A stretch of 64,000 nt of DNA from Actinacidiphila glaucinigra. GTDB taxonomy: Bacteria; Actinomycetota; Actinomycetes; Streptomycetales; Streptomycetaceae. The position numbers and the translations under genes are program-made. Positions 25,333-33,292 of the stretch are shown in pieces. The stretch spans positions 124,001 through 188,000 of the forward strand of contig NZ_FZOF01000014.1 in NCBI RefSeq assembly GCF_900188405.1, in the 5' to 3' direction. The notes under the pieces were generated by a model. The model was not told where the DNA came from. It saw only the letters and a list, made by a program, of their open reading frames with translations, and ran no database searches. The stretch's first letter is position 1. Each line of letters opens with the position of its first letter.

Positions 25333-25874
25333 GTACGTACCTCCCAGCGGTGCGCTCGCGGTGTCCCTGGGCAGGACGAGGGGGACGGTCCCGGGGGAAC
25401 CCAGTGAGACGGGGCGAGTGAAGTCGTCAGACTACGCGAGTCCGCGCCGATGGTGGGTGGCGCAGGTCACGTTCCCACGTGGCCGTGGTCACGTGCCGGC
25501 CATGCACCGGAGATGTGCCGGACATTTCCGGTGCCCGCGGGGCGGTCGTCGGGGCGTCCACGCGGTGACGTGTACCCGCCCGTTCCGGTCGTACGCACGG
25601 CGGACAAGGGGCGCACGGTTCAACACGTACGCCCGCCGGGTGCGTTCACGCGCCCGCCGATCGGAAATCCGGCCAGGTCACCGACGTGCGTCCGGACCCG
25701 CGACGGGCGGGCCGCACGGAACCGGGGCGGGCCGGCCCAAGGCCGGGCGAACTCCAGGGGAAGTGACGGCAAATCAAAGATAAACAGGGCGTGCGGAAAT
25801 CGAACATGCGATTTCCCAAGATCCTCCGGAAGCACTTCGAAACATAAAATCAAGGAGTTCCCGCATTCGGCTCA
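25333..25874. other. Long intergenic region upstream of MFS and PAP2 genes
   Basis: About 540 bp without a credible gene. The left two-thirds are GC-rich and featureless, with open frames of shadow type. The right part (about 25765-25960) is noticeably AT-richer than its surroundings and holds an 8-bp inverted repeat. It must carry the promoters of the divergent exporter and phosphatase genes. Confidence 0.4.
25795..25816. promoter_or_regulatory. Inverted repeat, possible operator
   Basis: GGAAATCG (25795-25802) and CGATTTCC (25809-25816) form a perfect 8-bp dyad around AACATG in an AT-rich patch of the divergent MFS/PAP2 space. Its symmetry and spacing suit a dimeric repressor site; it is not followed by a gene end, so a terminator is less likely. 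Confidence 0.4.
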
Positions 25875-25991
25875 ATGCGCATGACAGCACTACCTCCATT
25901 GGGTGGAGTGAGACGCAGTCCACATCACATCGTCATTACGAACCCGTCCCTCCGGCCGAACTCCGCCATCACACGCTGTAACGTCGATTGA
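25875..25991 (+). CDS. Possible 38-residue leader ORF before PAP2 gene
   Basis: A short open frame (MRMTALPPLGGVRR...) runs from the ATG at 25875 to a TGA at 25989-25991 that directly abuts the GTG of the phosphatase gene. AAGGAG lies at 25852-25857 but is 17 bases away, too far for a good ribosome binding site. A TGTAAC box at 25977-25982 would place a promoter inside it and leave the phosphatase mRNA leaderless. Coding status is uncertain. Confidence 0.2.
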   Translation: MRMTALPPLGGVRRSPHHIVITNPSLRPNSAITRCNVD

Positions 25992-26993
25992 GTGCGTACC
26001 GATGACAAGCTTCGCCTCATGGAGGAGCCCGCGACAGCCCAGGCTCCCCCGGGCATGAGCCGGACACGCGTGCTGCTGTTCGGCTCGACGCTCGTGGCCT
26101 ATGTGGCCATCGTCGTAGCCGTCCTGACCACGTCCAAGCTCGTGACCCTGGACTGGCAGGTCATGATGTGGCGGCCGTACAAGCAGTGGCCACAGATCCA
26201 CGCGTTCCTGGACTACTTCGTGGTCCTGGGCCAACGCGGCCCGACGGCCGTGATCGTGGCCTCCTGGCTGGGCTGGCGCGCCTGGCGCCAGCGCACCCTG
26301 CACCCGCTGCTCGTGCTGGGCACGTCACTGCTGCTGCTGAACGTCACCGTGGGTTCGGTGAAGTACGGCCTGGGCAGGCTCGGCCCGCACTACGCGACCA
26401 GCGCCGGATCGGCCGAACTCTTCGCCGGCGGCGATATATTTCCCTCCGGTCACACCGCGAACGCCGTGGTGACCTGGGGGGTCCTGGCCTATCTGGCCAC
26501 CACCCCGTGGGTCCGCCGGGTCACCTCCGTGATCGCGGCGCTGCTGGCGCTGGGCGTCGGCATGACCACCATCTACCTCGGCACCCACTGGGTCAGCGAC
26601 GTCCTGCTCGGCTGGGCGGCCGGCCTGCTGATCCTGCTGGCACTGCCCTGGTTCGAGCCCCTGATGGCCTCGGCCGAGCAACGGATCACGGCCGCCTGGG
26701 CGCGCCGCCGCGGCACCGGCCGGGCACCGGCCACGGCCCCCTCCGCCGACACGGCGATGGCCTCCGCGCAGCTCTCCGACAACCCGGACGGCGTACTCGA
26801 GCCCGTCGTTCTCAGCGGCCGCGCGACGACGCCCGCGTCGGGGATACCGCACCACCCGGCGCGCCCGCACACCACCCGCCACGAGCGCACCCCGGTGACC
26901 CCGGCCGGCAGCCGCCGCCCGTCCGCCGACCGGCCGGGCCGCCCGGCCGTCGGCCAGGCGGGAGTCACCCGCGGCCGCGGCACCCCCGGCTGA
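25992..26993 (+). CDS. PAP2-family membrane phosphatase
   Basis: A 333-residue integral membrane lipid-phosphate phosphatase. The three PAP2 motifs are present with the His-acid phosphatase residues: KYGLGRLGP (about 118-126), PSGHTANAV (about 149-157), and YLGTHWVSDVLLGW (about 193-206), which lacks the SR that often precedes it. Five to six membrane helices span about 25-225, followed by a roughly 110-residue Pro/Arg/Thr-rich cytoplasmic tail. Likely substrates are phosphatidate, PGP or undecaprenyl-PP (known for the family, not decidable here). The start is GTG 25992, or ATG 26019 (MEEPATAQ). Confidence 0.88.
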   Translation: MRTDDKLRLMEEPATAQAPPGMSRTRVLLFGSTLVAYVAIVVAVLTTSKLVTLDWQVMMWRPYKQWPQIHAFLDYFVVLGQRGPTAVIVASWLGWRAWRQRTLHPLLVLGTSLLLLNVTVGSVKYGLGRLGPHYATSAGSAELFAGGDIFPSGHTANAVVTWGVLAYLATTPWVRRVTSVIAALLALGVGMTTIYLGTHWVSDVLLGWAAGLLILLALPWFEPLMASAEQRITAAWARRRGTGRAPATAPSADTAMASAQLSDNPDGVLEPVVLSGRATTPASGIPHHPARPHTTRHERTPVTPAGSRRPSADRPGRPAVGQAGVTRGRGTPG

Positions 26994-27040
26994 GCGCCCA
27001 CGGGGCAGGTACGCACGCCTCCCGCCCCGTCCGCACCCGC

Positions 27041-27085
27041 ACGAAGGCCCCGGCCGCACCCGAGAGGTGCGGTCGGGGCCTTCGT
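27041..27085. terminator. 20-bp hairpin terminator
   Basis: ACGAAGGCCCCGGCCGCACC (27041-27060) pairs with 27066-27085 around CGAGA, with a single G-U position. This strong bidirectional terminator lies between the PAP2 gene and the convergent I78 gene; GAAGGCCCCGG...CCGGGGCCTTC is the usual Streptomyces style. Confidence 0.85.
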
Positions 27086-27110
27086 CGTGCGGGGCCCGTA
27101 CGGAGGGACC

Positions 27111-27326
27111 TCAGCCGCTCCAGCAGCGGGTCACCCGGCCGCCCTCGACGGTGAAGTTGAGCCGGCCCACCCGGTACTCCATGGTGATGACCGCGCCCGG
27201 CGGCAGGGCGCGCACCGTGCTCCAGCCGTGCTCGGTGGCCCGGCGTTCGGCGTCGTCGGCGGAGAGGCCGACGTAGCTGTCCGGTTCGTCCTGCGGTTGC
27301 CGTGCGGCGGTCGGATCGGTTGCCAT
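27111..27326 (-). CDS. I78-family peptidase inhibitor
   Basis: A 71-residue cytoplasmic-type protein with the potato inhibitor I-like fold of family I78. The pattern DSYVGLSADDAERRATEHG followed by a strand (VITMEYRVGRLNF), GGRVTRC and a terminal WSG is typical of actinobacterial members. Family members inhibit serine proteases. No signal peptide is visible, so it would protect intracellular targets or be released on lysis. The nearest streptogrisin genes are 7 kb away, so a specific link is not supported. Confidence 0.75.
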   Translation of the reverse strand: MATDPTAARQPQDEPDSYVGLSADDAERRATEHGWSTVRALPPGAVITMEYRVGRLNFTVEGGRVTRCWSG

Positions 27327-27544
27327 GTGAGCAACGGTAGGCGCACACGAGCCGTGACGGAAGGCACGGCCGACTTGATCGTCACACTTCTGTCACAGAA
27401 TCCAGGACAGCGTTTGGCGTGCACCGTTCACTCTTTGGGGGCGACTTTTCCAATCGCCCGCCGAATTCACCGACGCGACCGCCGAAAACCGGCCGGGCCG
27501 GCCGCGGCGGAATTCCGGGAAACGGTCCACACACTTCCCTCACA

Positions 27545-27934
27545 TCACGCCCCCAGCGTCGACAGCTCTTCGTCCGTCAGCAGCCGGGACCGAATCAGAA
27601 ACCGGTTGCCCGTCGGCGCTTCCAGCGAGAAGCCGCTGCCGCGCCCCGGCACCACGTCGATCGTCAGATGCGTGTGGCTCCAGTAGGCGAACTGGTCGCG
27701 CGACATCCACACCGGCACCGGGTCGACGCCCGGGACGTCGAGGTCGCCGAGGTGCACGTCGGAGTCCCCGGTGAGGAACTCCCCCAGCGGATAGCACATG
27801 GGCGAGCTGCCGTCGCAGCAGCCGCCGGACTGGTGGAACATCAACGGGCCGTGCTGGTCGGCGAGACGCCGCAGCAGCCCCGCGGCCTCCTCGGTGACGG
27901 CGACCCGGCCGGCCCTCGGTGCGGTTGAGGTCAT
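27545..27934 (-). CDS. DUF779 protein
   Basis: A 129-residue DUF779 family member. MFHQSGGCCDGSSPMCYPLGEF (two residues longer than allowed to quote as a block, about residues 33-53) carries four cysteines of the conserved cluster; later WSHTHLTIDVVPGRGSGFSLE (in parts) matches the family end. DUF779 genes often sit beside aldehyde dehydrogenases in other genomes, but none is here. The start ATG at 27934 lies 4 bases past the stop of the Prim-Pol gene, so the two are likely cotranscribed. The cysteines suggest metal or redox chemistry (inference). Confidence 0.85.
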   Translation of the reverse strand: MTSTAPRAGRVAVTEEAAGLLRRLADQHGPLMFHQSGGCCDGSSPMCYPLGEFLTGDSDVHLGDLDVPGVDPVPVWMSRDQFAYWSHTHLTIDVVPGRGSGFSLEAPTGNRFLIRSRLLTDEELSTLGA

Positions 27935-27938
27935 GGGG

Positions 27939-28847
27939 TCAGAGTGCCCCCGCCGAGCGCCGCCCGCCAGACCCCCCGAGGACATGCCGGCGGGCGGATC
28001 CCACCGTCGACTCAGCCTCGCGTTCCGACAGTCCCGTGCTGACGGCGGCTCCGACCATCTCCTCGGCGACCCGGTCCCCGTGCCCGTTCTCGAACGCCCT
28101 GCAGGCGGCCCAGAAGAGCCGCTCGTTGCGCTCCCCCACCGACGAGCCGAGCACGAAGCGGATCAGCGGCTCGGCCGTGCTCCCGCCCGCCCCCGGGCCC
28201 GCCCCCGGGCCCGCCGCCGCGCGCACGGGCCGGCGCTGCGGGGTCGTCAGCAGCAGCCGCAGCAGCCGCTTGGGCACGACGGCCGGCGGCATCGAGGCCG
28301 TCGGCGGGTCCCAGCGGTAGAGGCCGGCCGTGGTGACCGAACCCGGTCCCACGAGGTAGCCGCCGCTGCCGCGCACGTCGATCCCGTTGCCGAGCCGGCG
28401 CACGGAGTTGGGCACGACCACCTCCGCCGGGCCGCGCAGCCACAGGTGCCGGCCGCCGCTCGGGGTGATCACCGTGCGCGTCCACGGCACGGCGAAGCCC
28501 CACCGGGCGGCCAGGTCCACCAGGTCGGTCACGCCGTCGACGCCGTCCTTGCGGTCCAGGTCGAGGCCGATCAGGTAGTGCGGCGAGCGACCGCACGCGA
28601 TCCCGTACCCGCAGGCCCAGGGCGCAGCCGCGAACAGCTCGGCTATCCGGGCGGGCTCGGTGGCGGCGTCGTGCACGCCGTGACCGAACCGTCCGCACTG
28701 GCCGCGGCACATACCGCGGGCGGTCTCCCCCCGGTGCGGTGAACGGACCGCCGGGAGTTTGGTCCGCGACAGCGGGATGACGGGAAAGCCGCGCCGCGCG
28801 GCGGCGAGCGCGCACTCCAGCGCGCGGTCGTGGTCCGGATGCGTCAC
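27939..28847 (-). CDS. Stand-alone Prim-Pol (bifunctional primase/polymerase domain) protein
   Basis: A 302-residue archaeo-eukaryotic primase superfamily protein. The catalytic pair is in GLDLDRKDGVDG (about 94-105, DxD), preceded by the YGIACGRSPHYL strand, and the nucleotide-binding part includes TPSGGRHLWLRGP and RGSGGYLVGPGS. An N-terminal Cys/His-containing segment (GMCRGQCGRFGHGVHD, about 45-60) may be a zinc element. The C-terminal 70 residues form a helical domain (GERNERLFWAACRAFENG), as in plasmid and phage PriCT-like regions. There is no helicase domain, so it could prime or fill in repair rather than replicate a plasmid. The GTG at 28847 follows GAGGGGG. It is upstream of and near-contiguous with the DUF779 gene. 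Confidence 0.85.
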   Translation of the reverse strand: MTHPDHDRALECALAAARRGFPVIPLSRTKLPAVRSPHRGETARGMCRGQCGRFGHGVHDAATEPARIAELFAAAPWACGYGIACGRSPHYLIGLDLDRKDGVDGVTDLVDLAARWGFAVPWTRTVITPSGGRHLWLRGPAEVVVPNSVRRLGNGIDVRGSGGYLVGPGSVTTAGLYRWDPPTASMPPAVVPKRLLRLLLTTPQRRPVRAAAGPGAGPGAGGSTAEPLIRFVLGSSVGERNERLFWAACRAFENGHGDRVAEEMVGAAVSTGLSEREAESTVGSARRHVLGGSGGRRSAGAL

Positions 28848-29163
28848 GGGGTGCCCCCTCGATGCGCTACGGCATGGCCCCTTTATCGTACTTTCGTTCG
28901 ACCGTCCGCTCAATGCCGCGCCGAGCAGCTCGGACGGGCTCCCGGCCCGCCCGGCACCCGGTGCCTGACGCGCCCTCACGCACGCGTTCCCGCCGGGCCA
29001 GGCCACCCCCATGGTGACGCGTCCGGCGCCGCCCGTCGACGACGCGTCACGGCCGTCGCGTCCCGGTCCGTCACTTGATGGGCCGTCTGCCCGAGACTGT
29101 ACGGAAGATCGAGTACGGAAGACCGGGTCCCGGCAGGATCTCCTACCGCGAGGGAGCGCGCCG
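28848..29163. other. Divergent intergenic region (Prim-Pol / ctaD)
   Basis: 316 bp with no gene. A short AT-richer segment sits at 28880-28900 (TTTATCGTACTTTCG) near the Prim-Pol start, and a direct repeat sits at 29099-29122 upstream of ctaD. Confidence 0.4.
29099..29122 (+). repeat. Direct repeat upstream of ctaD
   Basis: GTACGGAAGA occurs at 29099-29108 and again at 29113-29122, 14 bp apart start to start, about 40-65 bp before the ctaD ATG. Spacing is not a full helical turn multiple, so activator-site status is uncertain. Confidence 0.4.
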
Positions 29164-30870
29164 ATGGGGACGTACACAGCGCAGACCGCGGCCGGGCGGG
29201 CGGCGACGCCCCGGCGGCCGGGACGGCTGATGGTGGACTGGCTGACCACCACCGACCACAAGAAGATCGGCCACCTCTACCTGATCACGTCCTTCTGCTT
29301 CTTCCTCGCCGCCGGGTTCATGGCACTGCTGATGCGCGCCGAGCTCGCCCGCCCAGGTCTGCAGCTGATGACGAACGACCAGTTCAACCAGTTGTTCACG
29401 ATGCACGGCACGATCATGCTGCTGCTGTTCGCCACCCCGACCTTCGCCGGGTTCGCGAACGAGATCATGCCGCTGCAGATCGGCTCGCCCGACGTCGCCT
29501 TCCCGCGCCTGAACATGCTGTCGTACTGGCTGTTCCTCTTCGGCGGCCTCATCGTGCTGGGCGGTTTCCTGACGCCGACCGGCGGCGCCTCCTTCGGCTG
29601 GTTCGCCTACGCACCGCTGAACAGCCTGACCCGGTCGCCCGGGATCGGCGCCGACATGTGGATCATGGGGCTGGCGCTGGCGGGCTTCGGCACCATCCTC
29701 GGCGCGGTCAATTTCGTCGCGACGATCGTCGGGATGCGCGCACCGGGCATGACCATGTTCCGGATGCCGATCTTCACCTGGAACGTGCTCTTCACCTCGG
29801 TCCTGGTGCTGCTGGCCTTCCCGGTGCTGGCGGCGACACTGCTGGTGCTGGAGGCGGACCGGCGCTTCGGCTCGGTGGTCTTCGAGCCCGCGAACGGCGG
29901 GGCGCTGCTGTGGCAGCACCTGTTCTGGTTCTTCGGCCACCCGGAGGTGTACATCATCGCGCTGCCGTTCTTCGGCATCATCACCGAGATCATCCCGGTG
30001 TTCTCCCGCAAGCCGGTCTTCGGCTACACGACGCTGGTCGGCGCGACGATGGCCATCACCGGGCTGTCGATGGTGGTGTGGGCGCACCACATGTTCGTCA
30101 CCGGCGCCGTGCTGCTGCCGTTCTTCTCGCTGCTGTCGTTCCTGATCGCGGTGCCGACCGGGGTGAAGTTCTTCAACTGGATCGGCACGATGCTGCACGG
30201 CTCGCTGTCCTTCGAGACACCGATGCTCTGGGCCGTCGGCTTCCTGGTGAGCTTCCTGTTCGGCGGCCTCACCGGGGTGATCCTCGCCTCGCCCCCGCTG
30301 GACTTCCAGGTCAGCGACTCGTACTTCGTGGTGGCCCACTTCCACTACGTGGTCTTCGGGACGGTGGTCTTCGCGATGTTCGCCGGCTTCTCCTTCTGGT
30401 GGCCGAAGTTCACCGGGAAGCTGCTCGACGAGCGGCTGGGGAGGATCCACTTCTGGACGCTCTTCGTCGGCTTCCACACCACCTTCCTCGTCCAGCACTG
30501 GCTGGGCGTGGAGGGCATGCCCCGGCGGTACGCGGACTACCTGGCGGCGGACGGCTTCACCGTGCTCAACACGATCTCGTCGATCGGGGCGTTCCTGCTG
30601 GGCCTGTCCACCCTGCCGTTCCTCTGCAACGTGTGGTGGACCGCCCGGCACGGCCGGCGGGTGGAGACCGACGATCCCTGGGGCTTCGGCCGTTCCCTCG
30701 AATGGGCGACCTCCTGCCCGCCGCCGCGGCACAACTTCACGACGCTGCCGCGGATCCGCTCCGAGTCCCCCGCCTTCGACCTGCACCACCCGGACGTCGC
30801 CGCCCTCGACCAGGCACGGTCCACCGGGCGCCGTGACGCCGTCGAGCCCGGTGCCGGCGGCCACGACTGA
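29164..30870 (+). CDS. ctaD: Cytochrome c oxidase subunit I (aa3 type), solitary copy
   Basis: A 568-residue heme-copper oxidase subunit I with 12 membrane helices. Ligands are all present: His81 (MHG, heme a), His259 and Tyr263 (GHPEVY, CuB and crosslinked Tyr), His308/His309 (AHH, CuB), and His392/His394 (VAHFHY, heme a3 and a). It reduces O2 to water with proton pumping. The ATG at 29164 follows GAGGGAG. It stands alone: ctaC, ctaE, ctaF and the qcr genes are not near, so it is probably a second copy that would have to use subunits made from the main cta/qcr cluster elsewhere. A strong terminator follows. Confidence 0.95.
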   Translation: MGTYTAQTAAGRAATPRRPGRLMVDWLTTTDHKKIGHLYLITSFCFFLAAGFMALLMRAELARPGLQLMTNDQFNQLFTMHGTIMLLLFATPTFAGFANEIMPLQIGSPDVAFPRLNMLSYWLFLFGGLIVLGGFLTPTGGASFGWFAYAPLNSLTRSPGIGADMWIMGLALAGFGTILGAVNFVATIVGMRAPGMTMFRMPIFTWNVLFTSVLVLLAFPVLAATLLVLEADRRFGSVVFEPANGGALLWQHLFWFFGHPEVYIIALPFFGIITEIIPVFSRKPVFGYTTLVGATMAITGLSMVVWAHHMFVTGAVLLPFFSLLSFLIAVPTGVKFFNWIGTMLHGSLSFETPMLWAVGFLVSFLFGGLTGVILASPPLDFQVSDSYFVVAHFHYVVFGTVVFAMFAGFSFWWPKFTGKLLDERLGRIHFWTLFVGFHTTFLVQHWLGVEGMPRRYADYLAADGFTVLNTISSIGAFLLGLSTLPFLCNVWWTARHGRRVETDDPWGFGRSLEWATSCPPPRHNFTTLPRIRSESPAFDLHHPDVAALDQARSTGRRDAVEPGAGGHD

Positions 30871-30875
30871 CCGCT

Positions 30876-30907
30876 GCGGGGGCGGTACGACCTCGCACCG
30901 CCCCCGC
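30876..30907 (+). terminator. 11-bp perfect hairpin after ctaD
   Basis: GCGGGGGCGGT (30876-30886) pairs with ACCGCCCCCGC (30897-30907). Outer CCGCT/AGCGG bases extend the stem past a small bulge. It starts 5 bp after the ctaD stop. Confidence 0.8.
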
Positions 30908-30955
30908 CCGCGCAGCGGCCCCCGCCGGGCCGGGGGCCCGCGCCGGGCCGTGTCG

Positions 30956-32296
30956 TCAGATGCCCGCCGGGGATCCGTCCTTGCGGCCCCTCGCGCGGAG
31001 TTTGGCCCGCACCTTGTTCCGCAGCTTCTTGCGCAGCCTGCGGGCCCGCCGCCTGGCCGCGCCGGCGACGTCCCGGCCCGAGTACGCGGCGCCCACGCCC
31101 AGGCCGCCGACGTAACGCCCGGCGGCTCGTAACCGGCCCGCGGCGCCCACCCGGCGGGCGACGAGGTCCTCCAGCAGGGCTTCGCAGGCGGCGGCGATCT
31201 CCGCGGGGTCGTACCGGGCGCCCTTCTCCAGGGCCGCCTTGCCCATCCGGTGGCGCAGTTCGTCGTCGTTGATCAGCCGGAGAATCCCCGCGGCCAGCGC
31301 GTCCACGTCCCGCGGGGGCACCAGCAGCCCGTCCACCCCGTCGCTGATGATCTCGCCGGGACCGAGCGGGCAGTCGGTGCTGACCACGGGCAGCCCCACC
31401 CGCATCGCCTCGACGATGGTCATGCCGAACGACTCCATGCTGGAGGAGACCGCGAGCAGCGAGGCCTTGGCCATCTCCGGCTCGATCGGCGAGGCCGTGC
31501 CCATCATGGTCACCCGGTCGCCGATGTCCAGGCGCTCGATGAGCCGCTTCAGCTTCTCGCGCTGCCCACCGGTGCCGTACAGCCGCAGACCCCAGTCCGG
31601 GCGTTCCGCCGAGACCTTGACGAAGGCCCTGATGAGGTCTCCGTAGCGCTTCACCGGGGCCAGCCGGCCGACCGCGACCACGTACTTGGCGTCCAGCGTG
31701 CTGGGGGCGACGCCCGGGTCGGGGACGCTGTTCGGCAGGGTGACCACCCGCACCCCGGGCAGCCGCAGCCTGCGCCGGTAGGCGGCGGCGTCGGCCTCGG
31801 TGGTCGTGGTGACGGCGTCCAGCCGGGGGTACAGCCGGCGCAGCGTGAGGATGAGCGGTACGGAGTGGGTCTCCAGCGTCAGGTGCTCCTGCGCGACCCG
31901 GACCACGTGACGCGGGGCCTGCAGGGCGATGTGGACGTTCAGCCCGGGGCGGGTGCCGATGACGACGTCGGCGTCGAGGGACTCCAGGTGGGCGGCGATG
32001 CGCTGGTCGGTGAGCGCGTTGTACTGCTCGTAGCGGTTCTCGCCCGAGGGGAACACCGAGGAGGGCCGGCCGTACAGCGGATCGCCGAGGTCGCAGGTGT
32101 CGCTCTTGCGGCGGAGGTCCACCAGATGGCGCAGGCCGACGCGCGGATCGAGGGTGAAGACGGGTGTGTCACGATGGCGGAACACGGAGACGATCTCGAC
32201 CTCGTGCCGCTCGGCCAGGGCACCGGCCAGGTTGTAGGTCGTCCTGATGGTGCCCCCGACGCCGTAGGCGTTGTGGATCAGTATGGAAATGCGCAT
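30956..32296 (-). CDS. GT4-family glycosyltransferase with basic C-terminal tail
   Basis: A 446-residue GT-B retaining glycosyltransferase. The N-terminal domain begins MRISILIHNAYGVGGTIRT (UDP-sugar acceptor side). The C-terminal domain has VVAVGRLAPVKRYGDLIRAF, the nucleotide-sugar site ESFGMTIVEAMRVGLPVVSTD (E-x7-E type, near 290-310) and GVDGLLVPPRD. The last ~70 residues are Arg/Lys/Ala-rich (RRRARRLRKKLRNKVRAK), probably a membrane- or nucleic acid-interacting tail. The ATG at 32296 was chosen over 32323. Similar Streptomyces enzymes act in wall polymer or extracellular glycan synthesis, but the acceptor here is unknown. Confidence 0.88.
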   Translation of the reverse strand: MRISILIHNAYGVGGTIRTTYNLAGALAERHEVEIVSVFRHRDTPVFTLDPRVGLRHLVDLRRKSDTCDLGDPLYGRPSSVFPSGENRYEQYNALTDQRIAAHLESLDADVVIGTRPGLNVHIALQAPRHVVRVAQEHLTLETHSVPLILTLRRLYPRLDAVTTTTEADAAAYRRRLRLPGVRVVTLPNSVPDPGVAPSTLDAKYVVAVGRLAPVKRYGDLIRAFVKVSAERPDWGLRLYGTGGQREKLKRLIERLDIGDRVTMMGTASPIEPEMAKASLLAVSSSMESFGMTIVEAMRVGLPVVSTDCPLGPGEIISDGVDGLLVPPRDVDALAAGILRLINDDELRHRMGKAALEKGARYDPAEIAAACEALLEDLVARRVGAAGRLRAAGRYVGGLGVGAAYSGRDVAGAARRRARRLRKKLRNKVRAKLRARGRKDGSPAGI

Positions 32297-32651
32297 GCGT
32301 CCCCGCGTTCTCCTGCTCGCCACGGACCGGTGTCCGCCCTCGTGCTGGCAAGACGGCCTCCTGCAGCCACAGGTTGTCCCCGTTCACCTTCCCGTTTCCT
32401 CGTTGTGTCCCCACTGTGACGTTCATGTGGGTTCCTGATCATCCTCCCCGGATCGCGCGCCTCCAGGCGGCGAGCCCGGTCGCGGTGCGGAGGGGCGCCC
32501 GCGCCCCCCACTGCGTTCCCCGGTCGCCCCGGCCATCCGAGCCGCCGTTCACGGTGTCACCCCACCGGACTACGGGCAAAGGGCCCACCGGGTGACGGAG
32601 GGTGCCGCGGGCATGGGCGTGGGGCGTTGGGCCGGGGAGCGGGCCGGGGAA
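32297..32651. other. Gap upstream of glycosyltransferase
   Basis: About 355 bp without a supported gene, carrying the promoter of the leftward glycosyltransferase. I see no clear operator. The GC content stays high and open frames here look like shadows. Confidence 0.35.
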
Positions 32652-32672
32652 GGGCACGCTCACGGCGTGCCC
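32652..32672 (-). terminator. Hairpin after Rpf-LysM gene
   Basis: GGGCACGC (32652-32659) pairs with GCGTGCCC (32665-32672) around a 5-base loop, 8 bp past the stop of the leftward Rpf gene. Confidence 0.6.
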
Positions 32673-32679
32673 GCCGGGC

Positions 32680-33180
32680 TCACTTCGGCAGACGCAGGAG
32701 TGTCCCGGGGGTGAGCTGCCGGGTCGGGTCGGAGCCGATGACGTCCTGGTTGAGGCGGTACAGCTCGGCCGCGCCGCCGCTGACGTCGAAGCGCCGGGCC
32801 AGGGTCTCCAGGGTCTCGCCGGACCGGACGGCGTGCGCCCGGCCGGACAGCCGCAGGCGCTGCGCGCAGGTGGGCCAGGCCTCCCAGCCCTGATCGCGGA
32901 GGATCTCCTCGGCGACGGTCACCTGCTGGTCGGGGGTGGCGCGGTCGGGCCTGGAGGCCATGTCGAGACCGCCGTGCTCGACCCAGGTGGGCTGGAAGAT
33001 CTGCAGCCCACCGTAGAAGCCGTTGCCGGTGTTGGTCTTCCAGCGGTTGCTGCTCTCGCAGTGCGCCAGTTCCAGCCAGACGGGTGCGTGCCCGTCGGCC
33101 TGCGCGGCCCCCTGAGGGAGGGCAGCCCACGTGGCGAGCAGAGCGAGCGCGGTCACCGCGAGACGGCGGGGACGGAACAT
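32680..33180 (-). CDS. Resuscitation-promoting factor-like transglycosylase with LysM
   Basis: A 166-residue secreted protein starting MFRPRRLAVTALAL (ATG 33180). The signal peptide ends near AQADG (about 31). The Rpf domain (about 35-110) shows the lysozyme-like pattern WLELAHCESSNRW with the catalytic Glu, then TGNGFYGGLQIFQPTW and TVAEEILRDQGWEAWPTCAQ. A C-terminal LysM (about 118-165, HAVRSGETLETLARRF) should bind peptidoglycan. Rpf enzymes cleave wall glycan and promote spore or dormant-cell growth. Two strong hairpins (33199-33286) separate it from the upstream Rpf gene, so it may be transcribed independently or by read-through. Confidence 0.9.
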   Translation of the reverse strand: MFRPRRLAVTALALLATWAALPQGAAQADGHAPVWLELAHCESSNRWKTNTGNGFYGGLQIFQPTWVEHGGLDMASRPDRATPDQQVTVAEEILRDQGWEAWPTCAQRLRLSGRAHAVRSGETLETLARRFDVSGGAAELYRLNQDVIGSDPTRQLTPGTLLRLPK

Positions 33181-33198
33181 GCGGGCCAGGTTAGGCAG

Positions 33199-33228
33199 GG
33201 CGCGGCGGGCGTCGTCGCCCGCCGCGCC
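33199..33228 (-). terminator. 12-bp perfect hairpin in front of downstream rpf gene
   Basis: GGCGCGGCGGGC (33199-33210) pairs with GCCCGCCGCGCC (33217-33228) around GTCGTC. It lies between two rpf genes only 19 bp from the start of the second. It could be a terminator of the upstream gene or an attenuator/structured leader of the downstream one. Confidence 0.65.
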
Positions 33229-33232
33229 GTGT

Positions 33233-33286
33233 GCGTGCCCGGGCCCACCCGGTCGGAGCACGGCCGCCGGGTGGGCCGGGGCACGC
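33233..33286 (-). terminator. Long imperfect hairpin after upstream rpf gene
   Basis: GCGTGCCC (33233-33240) pairs with GGGCACGC (33279-33286), and GGCCCACCCGG (33242-33252) pairs with CCGGGTGGGCC (33267-33277), with one opposed G-G. The 19-bp-long stem begins 7 bp past the rpf stop. Confidence 0.75.
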
Positions 33287-33292
33287 GGTGGG

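Noticed and set aside
25806..25847. 13-codon ORF MRFPKILRKHFET as a peptide
   Set aside because: Lies on the inverted repeat, no ribosome binding site, too short to support.
25450..25884. Open frame of 144 codons upstream of PAP2
   Set aside because: Arg/Gly/Pro-rich with no homology I can see; it crosses AT-rich promoter DNA.
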